The notes under the pieces were generated by a model. The model searched no databases. It had not been told where the DNA came from and worked only from the letters and a program-made list of their open reading frames with translations. Positions 7,501 through 12,594 of a stretch of 12,594 nucleotides of DNA are shown here, in pieces. The position numbers and the translations under genes were made by a program. The DNA is taken from positions 1-12,594 of the forward strand of contig PJAB01001730.1 of NCBI GenBank assembly GCA_002887195.1, written 5' to 3'. The stretch's first letter is position 1. Each line of letters starts with the position of its first letter. Source of the stretch: Chrysochromulina parva (taxonomy: Eukaryota > Haptophyta > Prymnesiales > Chrysochromulinaceae).

Positions 7501-8613
7501 CACCACGAGGCGCGCGGGCAGGTTGACGCCCTGAGCGAGCCCCGAGGTGCATGCGAGCACGGGCAGGGCTCCCTCAGCAAAGAGTGCCTCAAGCAAGCGC
7601 CGGTCGTCGATCTCGAGCGAGGAGTCGTGGTACGCGCAGCCCACCCGCACGAGCGCCGCCAGGCCTTGGTCACGCACGCGCGCCGCCGCCTGCGCGAGGT
7701 GCGCGTGATGCGGCTGGCTGTGCACGAGCGGCGGCCCTGTGGAGAGCCCGGTGGCCGCCTGCTTGCATGCGTTGCGCGACTGGCAGAAGACGAGCGTCGG
7801 CCGCCCCGCCGCGTGCTCTCGCACCACGGCTGGCAGGTTAGCAATCAGCGCCTTGTCGAAGGTGTACAGCGCATGCATCGGGTACGTGAGCACGCGCCAA
7901 CTGAGCGGCACCGGCCGGTAGCTTTCGTCAAACTGGCGCACGACGCACGAGGGCCCAAGCCACGCCTGCAGGTCCTCCGCGTTGGCGATGGTGGCCGAAG
8001 CGGCCAGCACGCGCAGCCGCGCGATGGGCATACCGCGCACCTCGGCTCCCTGGCTGATCGTCATCATGCGAGCGATGACAGACTCAAGCGTCGGGCCGCG
8101 CGATGGGTCGGTGATCTGGTGTACCTCATCAACGAGCAGCAGCCCCACGCGGCCGACGACGCCCTGCGCGTCGCGGCGGAAGCGCGAGAAGGCGTCCCAC
8201 TTCTCGGGTGTCGTGACGATGCAGTCGGCGGCCGCGACCGCGCGCTCGTCGGTCTCGTCGCTCGAGTCGCCGGTGAGCTCGACGACCTTCAAGTTGAGCG
8301 GCTGTAGCTTCCGCTGCCAGTCGAGCAGCCGCTCGTGGCAGAGTGACTTGAGCGGTGCCATGTACACGGCGAGGCTACGAGTGGGGCTCGCTTGTGCGCC
8401 CGTCGTGAACAACCGCGCCATCGCCATCTCGAGCACAGCTGTCTTGCCACTGCCCGTCGGCGAGGAGATGACGATGCTGTGGTCGCTCTGGAAGGCTGCT
8501 TCGAAGCACTCGGACTGCATGCGGTTGAAGTATGGCGGCGTGTAGGGAAAGAGCTGCCGCCACTGCTCCGGAAGCACGCTGATGGGCATCCGGCTGTGCT
8601 CGGGCATGCTCAT
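3595..8613 (-). CDS. HFM1: HFM1/MER3-type meiotic ATP-dependent DNA helicase with long disordered tail
   Basis: ATP-driven DNA helicase of the Ski2-like group. Its family acts in the nucleus during meiosis to promote crossovers (ZMM pathway). The 1672-residue frame is uninterrupted. Core motifs: I SSPTGSGKT 50-58, Ia APLKSL 86-91, TTPEKWD 134-140, II DEVH 162-165, III SAT 206-208, IV LVFCQSR 274-280, V TSGLAQGVNLPA 356-367, VI QMAGRAGRP 395-403. The text around motif II (ITDPSRGPTLESV) and the winged-helix segment with NPTHYGY (480-486) match HFM1 rather than HELQ or POLQ. A Sec63 region spans about 535-875, with a helix-hairpin-helix around LDGVGPVMVQKLKDAG (694-709) and a Gly/Ser insert at 787-801. 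From about 880 to the end the protein is low-complexity, with acidic patches (1006-1016, 1029-1035), basic KRRR (1062-1065), poly-Ala and poly-Pro. The N-terminus is short compared with animal HFM1, so an upstream exon could be missing, although no upstream in-frame ATG exists. Met3 is an alternative start. The stop is TGA. Confidence 0.93.
3904..3969 (-). repeat. Poly-proline-coding tract (GGC/GGA runs on the plus strand)
   Basis: Encodes residues 1549-1570 of the helicase tail, 21 prolines and one arginine. The plus strand here is a dense series of GG and GGGGG blocks, the template strand for HFM1, and could fold into a G-quadruplex. Confidence 0.85.
4521..4597 (-). repeat. GCC/GCT trinucleotide repeat coding poly-alanine
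   Basis: An imperfect GCC/GCT/GTC triplet array that encodes about 20 alanines with a few threonines (residues 1340-1362) in the HFM1 tail. The sub-period CCGCTG gives way to pure CCG, typical of a microsatellite growing by slippage. The frame is kept throughout. Confidence 0.85.
5075..5167. repeat. Exact 45-bp tandem duplication inside HFM1
   Basis: Copies at 5078-5122 and 5123-5167 are identical base for base, and GCC at 5075-5077 extends the match. The unit encodes 15 residues, so APSIFAGPGAVMGAS appears twice in a row (1150-1179) without disturbing the frame. Complete identity, including third codon positions, points to a very recent event. Confidence 0.95.
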
Positions 8614-8720
8614 CAGGGATGCCGGCGCAGCGTGGGCGGGGACGACCGGCCTTTGGCTGTGCCGTGCGTTGGCAGAGTCTAGCGGGGCTCGTGGCGTGAG
8701 AACTTAGCGTCCTGTTCGGT

Positions 8721-8738
8721 GTTGCAAATGCATGCAAC
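8721..8738. promoter_or_regulatory. Inverted repeat containing ATGCATGCAA
   Basis: GTTGCA and TGCAAC face each other across six bases, and the right half overlaps ATGCATGCAA (8728-8737). The same decamer stands at 10954-10963 in the divergent promoter region. It resembles the CATGCA core bound by B3-type factors in plants. That parallel is only a hint here. It lies about 115 bases upstream of the HFM1 ATG. Confidence 0.35.
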
Positions 8739-8793
8739 GATGAAACAACAACGAAGATGTATGTTGAGTTCCGACGACGCGACTCTCCAACGC

Positions 8794-8818
8794 TAAGGTA
8801 CCGGTAAGGTACCGGTAC
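8794..8818. repeat. Tandem TAAGGTACCGG pair upstream of HFM1
   Basis: Two perfect 11-base units (8794-8804, 8805-8815) with a period near one helical turn, each containing the palindrome GGTACC. The second copy reads on as GGTACCGGTAC, identical to 3504-3514 before the hydrolase gene. A shorter GGTACC also lies 44 bases before the adenylate kinase ATG. Confidence 0.6.
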
Positions 8819-9060
8819 ATGCACAGTCACACTATCGAGCGCCGTACTCGAATCATGCACACGACAGTCGGCCCGGCCCGCTCACGCAGTCACAGACATA
8901 GATGCAAGACGCAAATCGGAATGGAGAACAACTGTATGGCAGGGGCCGACACCAGGACCGTGACGTTCCTCTCGCTCTCCACGCATGGACTCGTCAGGCG
9001 GGCACCGCCCCAAGACGCTTCCGCCTTGCCACTCGGCTGCACGCAGCGCCCACGAAGCAC

Positions 9061-9192
9061 GGCCACCCTCGCTCACTCGCTCAGCTCGAAGCGTCGGCGC
9101 TCGCGGCCACCCTCGCTCACTCGCTCAGCTCGAAGCGTCGGCGCTCGCGGCCACCCTCGCTCACTCGCTCAGCTCGAAGCGTCGGCGCTCGC
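9061..9192. repeat. Three perfect 44-bp tandem repeats overlapping a stop codon
   Basis: Units at 9061-9104, 9105-9148 and 9149-9192 are identical. On the minus strand the first copy (9192-9149) contains the last ten codons and the TGA of the neighbouring CDS, ending ERRRFELSE. The next two copies lie in its 3' flank. As 44 is not a multiple of three, the array could grow only because the stop lies within the first copy. Confidence 0.95.
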
Positions 9193-10783
9193 CGTGCCCC
9201 TGCACGCCGACCACGTGGCGCGAGACCATCACCTCGAGGAGCAGGTTGATGCGCTCGGTCTCGAGCTTGGTGGGGATCGCCTCGCGCAGCTCGCGCACCG
9301 AGAGCGGCGCCGCCGCGTGCAGCAGCGTGGCGTGCAGAAGGCGCAGCTGCTCTGCAGCCGTGCCCTGTTGGAACGTCGCGGGAAACTTGTCGAGCTTGAA
9401 CAAGGGCAACATTGAGGGGGCGGGCGCGTTGGCTGGCACGATCGCGGCTGCCGTGCGCGCGCCCTTGAGCGCTGAGCGCGGCGTCTTCGGCATTGCCACC
9501 GGTGCCGCCGCCGATGGTGGGGCGGCGATGGCTGGTGCGGCAGCGGCGAGAGCAGCTGCGGTGGTGTTGACGGGCTGTTCTTGCAACGTGGCGCCGCGCG
9601 CGCCTGTGACGTCGACATCATCGCCCTTGCGCGCGCTCTTGCGCGCGCTCCGCGGCGTCTCGTCGCCACCCGCTGCCCCCGCCGCTGAGCCCCCGCGCTG
9701 CTGCCGCGCTGGCGTGAGGCGCAGTCCATGGCGCCCTGGAGTTGAGGTTGCGGGCGCTTCGGCGGCGGGCGTGCTGTCGGTGGTCAAGGTGTCCTCGTCG
9801 GGCGGCAAGGAGAGGCGCGAGCCCCCGTGCGAGAGCCGATTGCGATGCGCCGCGTGCGAGAGGGACTTGGGCGGCGAGGGAAGCTCATCCGGAGTGCCCG
9901 CGTCGTCGCAGCTGCGGTAGGCGGACGAGGCGCCCGTCGAGGGAGCTCCCGAGTCACGACGGCCGCCGGCCGAGGCGAGATGGTCGAGGAACGCACTGCC
10001 GACCGACGAGCGTCGGAGAAGGGCGCTCCCCACAGACCTCGGCGGCGAGGGCGCCGCCCCTGAGCTCGCGCAGCTGCTGTCGGAGAAGACGCTCGCCCCA
10101 GTAAGTCGCCTGACTGCAGCGCGAGGAAGCGAGCGGGGCGGCGAGCCGAGGGGAGAGTCGTCCGCCGAGTCGTGCCGTGCGAGGCGCGGCACGCTGTTCG
10201 TCGCGCGCACACTGCTTAGGCCGTCTGGCTGTCGCGCGGCCGAACCGGTATTGTGACACACACGCGAGCGCGGGGCGGACAGCAGCGGCGTCGAGCCACC
10301 GATGGCACCCTCACCGCCGGAACAAGCCTCCATGGCGGTGCCAGGAAGCATGGACGCCGGCGTTGCGGCTGCTGCTGGCGGCGACGGCGCGAGTGGTGCC
10401 GGCGGCAGCGGAGCAGGCAAGGGTGCAGCAGCCATAGGAGGAGGGGAAGCAGCGGGAGCAAGGGCGGCATCCGCGCTCGGCTCCTCAACTGGTGGTGGCG
10501 CTGTCAACATCGTTGGCGCGAGCGACTTGCGCGAAGTCGGGATGCGCGAGCCCTTGGCGGGCTGAAGTGGGCGGCCGACCGACTCGCTGGAGTCCTCCTT
10601 GGCGTTCTTCGCCTGCAGAAGGCGGCGGTGCTCCTGCTCCATCCTCAAGATGAACGTTGAGAGGAATTCGTACTCAGTGGTGAGGAGGAGGGACGGCTCG
10701 CGCTCAATCTTTTCTAAGAGCTCGGTCACTGCTGGGTGTATTGGCGACAGCTTCGCGACCGATTGCCTTCTTGTGATCGGCAT
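9161..10783 (-). CDS. Unrecognised protein: helical N-terminus, CDK-site-rich disorder, C-terminal winged-helix-like region
   Basis: I cannot assign a family. Numbered from the ATG at 10781-10783 (540 residues): a basic start MPITRRQS, then two likely helices (16-27 and 38-57, the second rich in Glu/Arg/Leu). An Ala/Pro-rich stretch follows at 95-145, then a long Ser-rich disordered part holding SPPRS at 214-218 and 246-250, SPPKS at 303-307, TPRSARK at 376-382 and TPRSALK at 434-440. These fit the cyclin-dependent kinase consensus S/T-P-x-K/R or are close to it. The last 80 residues alternate helices and end in a short strand pair (HVVGVQGHGERRRFEL), the pattern of a winged helix. A cell-cycle or chromosome protein is inferred. 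Cdt1-like or SKA1-like C-termini were considered without a convincing match. The frame extends upstream to 10993 without a stop, but that part is less GC-rich and is probably untranslated. The stop TGA lies in a tandem repeat. Confidence 0.75.
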   Translation of the reverse strand: MPITRRQSVAKLSPIHPAVTELLEKIEREPSLLLTTEYEFLSTFILRMEQEHRRLLQAKNAKEDSSESVGRPLQPAKGSRIPTSRKSLAPTMLTAPPPVEEPSADAALAPAASPPPMAAAPLPAPLPPAPLAPSPPAAAATPASMLPGTAMEACSGGEGAIGGSTPLLSAPRSRVCHNTGSAARQPDGLSSVRATNSVPRLARHDSADDSPLGSPPRSLPRAAVRRLTGASVFSDSSCASSGAAPSPPRSVGSALLRRSSVGSAFLDHLASAGGRRDSGAPSTGASSAYRSCDDAGTPDELPSPPKSLSHAAHRNRLSHGGSRLSLPPDEDTLTTDSTPAAEAPATSTPGRHGLRLTPARQQRGGSAAGAAGGDETPRSARKSARKGDDVDVTGARGATLQEQPVNTTAAALAAAAPAIAAPPSAAAPVAMPKTPRSALKGARTAAAIVPANAPAPSMLPLFKLDKFPATFQQGTAAEQLRLLHATLLHAAAPLSVRELREAIPTKLETERINLLLEVMVSRHVVGVQGHGERRRFELSE

Positions 10784-11080
10784 GTCTCTCCTTCTTGTGG
10801 CCGCCACGTTCGCGAGGAGCAGAGACAAGGCGGGTTGAGGTCTGCGGAACACGCGGTAAAAATTGATGACCACTACGACGCTTAATGTAACCTCATACAC
10901 CTCCAAACCAGCACTCGTCACCTCATCCGACCCCAAGGCTAATCGGAAGTCGCATGCATGCAAAGATCTCCAAGTACATTTTCCAAGCCCCACTCGTGCT
11001 CTCCACTCTCCGCAGCACTCTTCTGGATGAACATGCCGCGGACAACCCTCCAGGAAGCGCCGGCGTTCGCATTTGTTGCC
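10784..11080. promoter_or_regulatory. Divergent intergenic region, candidate bidirectional promoter
   Basis: 297 bases between the starts of two genes that point away from each other. It is less GC-rich than the flanking coding sequence and includes the decamer ATGCATGCAA at 10954-10963, shared with the HFM1 upstream region. No clear TATA box is seen. If the plus-strand gene starts at an earlier ATG (10958 or 11033), the shared region is shorter. Confidence 0.45.
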
Positions 11081-11812
11081 ATGGCCCCGCTCTCGTTCGC
11101 GTCCCTTGCTGCCACTTCGGGCGACACGGGCTTCGTCCAGCGCGAGCGCGCGCCGCCGGTCGACTCGCCTGTGGTCCGATCACCAGACTTCGGTCCGCAC
11201 CTGTCACCAGACGATCAAGAACACGAACGCCGCTGTGACCGCGCTGCTGCTGACGTTTGGCCCCTTGCCACGGTCATCTCGCCGTTGATCCCCGCAGATC
11301 GCCTTCTGGCGCGCTCCAAGCCCCTGGGCAAGCACTCACCTGCGCACGACCTCAAGACCATCGAAGAAGGCGACGAGCCGACCGCCGATGAGGAGCACGA
11401 CGCCGTTGTCGACAAGTTCGAGCCAACGGTGCCTGCCTCTGCTCCGCAGGAGGCGAAGATCTCTGGCCCCGTCACTATCGAACCCGACGCCTCGACGGGA
11501 CACGTCCCGCGGGTAGTGCTCAAGCTGAACGTCCCTCTCAGCGTCCCTCCACTGAACGACGCCGAGATGGTCGACGCCGAGGTCATCGACCAGCTCGAGG
11601 TCGACAAGCCCTCCGCGCCAGCGCTCGAGCAGGTTCCGGCCAAGGCGCAGAAGCGCAAGGCGGTGCGCGTCAAGGTCAAGAAGGAGGCGGTGCGCTCGAT
11701 GCCCTACCGCGTGTCGCGCCACCACGGCTCCGGCTTCTACTCCGAGCAGAACCTCGTCAATCTTCAGTGGAAGGGCAGCGGCAGCCGCTTCGATCCCGTG
11801 CTCATCCTCTGA
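11081..11812 (+). CDS. Unrecognised acidic/basic protein, hypothetical
   Basis: I do not recognise this protein. From the ATG at 11081-11083, chosen for its GCCATGGCC context, it has 243 residues. Earlier in-frame ATGs at 10958 and 11033 lie in weaker contexts and lower-GC3 sequence. Codon usage becomes strongly G/C-ending from about 11340, so the second half is surely coding and the first half less so. An acidic part (EEGDEPTADEEHD, residues 95-107) is followed by a Val/Pro-rich stretch. A basic block KRKAVRVKVKKEAVR (191-205) could be a nuclear localisation or nucleic-acid-binding patch. The end is quite different: MPYRVSRHHGSGFYSEQNLVNLQW (207-230) is aromatic- and glycine-containing and looks like a conserved short motif. 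No membrane segment or known catalytic motif is seen. The stop is TGA. Confidence 0.65.
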   Translation: MAPLSFASLAATSGDTGFVQRERAPPVDSPVVRSPDFGPHLSPDDQEHERRCDRAAADVWPLATVISPLIPADRLLARSKPLGKHSPAHDLKTIEEGDEPTADEEHDAVVDKFEPTVPASAPQEAKISGPVTIEPDASTGHVPRVVLKLNVPLSVPPLNDAEMVDAEVIDQLEVDKPSAPALEQVPAKAQKRKAVRVKVKKEAVRSMPYRVSRHHGSGFYSEQNLVNLQWKGSGSRFDPVLIL

Positions 11813-12303
11813 GCTTCTCGGTATCGAGAGAGCGGGATGAGGATGAGGAAGCGCGCGCTCTTGACGCGCTCTGATGTGACGATGCACGCAGGATGCCGAC
11901 GACGGACGCGGTATAGATGCTTGTGACGGACGGAGCACATGGTAAGGAGCCATATTTGGATGGGTGGGTCGAACGAGCGAGCGACAGACCGAACAGGCTA
12001 CAGCGCCGCGCACGCGGACAGTGAACGGAGGGTGAGGAGGGTGACGTTTTAGAATGGATGGAGCGCGCGCGCCGACCGTCGTAATGGATGATGTGTGGCA
12101 CGCCATCCCGCGATCGATCGAGTCACAATACACAAGTTCCCGTCCGGTCGATCGGTCAGTTGATCATAAGTGTTTGTTTCAGCGCGCGCGCATACGGAAC
12201 AGTCCTCTTGTGATCTCCACTCTCTAAATTATATTACTGGTTACGTCGCTTGCGGTTTCGCGCCGGCCGGTCGCGTACACGTGAATAACGAGTACTCGAG
12301 TAG

Positions 12304-12324
12304 GACCGGCAGCCGCTGCCGGTC
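12304..12324. repeat. Perfect inverted repeat, 10-bp arms with 1-base spacer
   Basis: GACCGGCAGC and its exact reverse complement GCTGCCGGTC flank a single C. Nearby lie the palindromes CGAGTACTCG (12289-12298) and CACGTG (12278-12283). It could be a dimeric factor site, a cruciform, or an RNA hairpin. Confidence 0.85.
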
Positions 12325-12466
12325 TTGATAGTCCGTGACCGTGTGTGTGAACCGTGAGTCCTGTGTGTGTCCCGGCTCCCCCGATGTCTTATATCCGGTA
12401 CACGCGCAGGCCGTCGACGCGAGCCGCGTCGGTTACGGAGAAAACTTGGGCGAGTTCTGCGTTCAG

Positions 12467-12594
12467 GAAAAGTGGGCGACTTTTCGATACTGGTAGAGAT
12501 TTTTTGCGCGCGCAGCGCGCAACAAAATTGCGCCGCGCAGCGGCGCCAAGCGGCGCCGCAGGCGCCGCCTGGCGGCGCGCAGCGCCGCCGTAGG
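12467..12594. repeat. String of hairpins in GC-rich repeat DNA, possible dispersed element
   Basis: Successive inverted repeats: GAAAAGT-GGGCG-ACTTTTC at 12467-12485, TTGCGCGC-GCA-GCGCGCAA at 12504-12522, a near-perfect one with GCA in the middle at 12528-12549, then interlocking GGCGCC/GGCGGC palindromes to the edge. A smaller AACT/AGTT pair with a similar GGGCG-containing loop precedes at about 12443-12456. The element continues beyond the window. It may be a MITE, an introner-like element or a simple GC repeat family. Confidence 0.6.

Larger units (their letters stand above)
8614..9160. other. Intergenic region upstream of HFM1
   Basis: About 547 bases between the stop of the unknown gene and the HFM1 start, both on the minus strand. 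It carries the HFM1 promoter and the neighbour's 3' flank. Elements seen are an inverted repeat GTTGCA-6-TGCAAC at 8721-8738 that includes ATGCATGCAA, a tandem 11-mer TAAGGTACCGG at 8794-8815, and two extra copies of a 44-bp repeat at 9061-9148. The HFM1 frame remains open for at least 30 codons upstream of its ATG but without another ATG. Confidence 0.5.
11813..12594. other. Gene-free right flank, palindrome-rich
   Basis: 782 bases without a convincing gene. The left part should be the 3' untranslated region of the plus-strand gene. The middle is mixed, with GATC-rich words at 12109-12170 and an AT-rich spot at 12226-12236. The right part carries a cluster of palindromes (12263-12324) and then hairpins made of GC-rich inverted repeats up to the window end. 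A plus-strand frame from 12354 is open to the edge but consists mainly of translated GC repeat. Confidence 0.6.

Noticed and set aside
8985..9920. 311-codon plus-strand frame starting in the 44-bp repeats
   Set aside because: Antisense to the unknown gene, with a repeat-derived Ser/Arg-rich start and no protein-like conservation pattern.
10784..10993. 70-residue N-terminal extension with a hydrophobic stretch on the unknown minus-strand gene
   Set aside because: The frame is open but less GC-rich, overlaps the divergent promoter region, and the ATG at 10781-10783 begins the compositionally consistent protein.
12354..12593. 79-codon plus-strand frame open to the window edge
   Set aside because: The second half is translated GC hairpin repeat and the first half has no coding bias. 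Without the right-hand sequence it cannot be called a gene.

Overview
The window looks like nuclear DNA of a compact, GC-rich single-celled eukaryote, most plausibly a marine alga. A haptophyte-type genome fits best, but a pelagophyte, dinoflagellate or other high-GC protist is not excluded. The evidence is long intron-less reading frames with about 80-90% G/C at third codon positions, proteins padded with poly-alanine, poly-proline and serine-rich disorder, a meiosis-specific eukaryotic helicase, a eukaryote-style splice acceptor at the left edge, and Kozak-like starts instead of ribosome binding sites. There is no rRNA, tRNA, CRISPR array, IS element or phage module.

Layout, left to right. 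Positions 1-118 (minus) appear to be an internal exon of a gene that runs off the window, preceded by a polypyrimidine tract and AG. Positions 712-1437 (minus) encode a short-LID adenylate kinase with an N-terminal signal peptide. Positions 2037-3392 (minus) encode an alpha/beta hydrolase with the HGGFW and GHSAG motifs of kynurenine formamidase-like enzymes. Positions 3595-8613 (minus) encode a 1672-residue HFM1/MER3-type meiotic DNA helicase: complete helicase core, winged helix, Sec63 region, then an 800-residue low-complexity tail. Positions 9161-10783 (minus) encode an unrecognised protein with N-terminal helices, a disordered middle rich in S/T-P-x-K/R sites, and a C-terminal region that looks like a winged helix. 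Positions 11081-11812 (plus) encode an unrecognised acidic-then-basic protein, divergent from the previous gene. The last 780 bases hold no convincing gene but are rich in palindromes and end in a string of GC-rich hairpins.

The genes do not form an obvious pathway. Four consecutive minus-strand genes sit 200-600 bp apart, each probably with its own promoter. GGTACC-type motifs recur upstream of three of them, and an exact 10-mer ATGCATGCAA occurs upstream of HFM1 and in the divergent intergenic region. HFM1 and the CDK-site-rich neighbour could both be cell-cycle or chromosome proteins, but only HFM1 is secure.

The most noteworthy items are the HFM1 orthologue with a SUMO-interacting-like acidic motif and an exact 45-bp in-frame duplication, a 44-bp triplication that copies the stop-codon region of the unknown gene into its 3' flank, the signal-peptide adenylate kinase, and the hairpin-string element at the right end. 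I do not see a clearly new multi-gene system.
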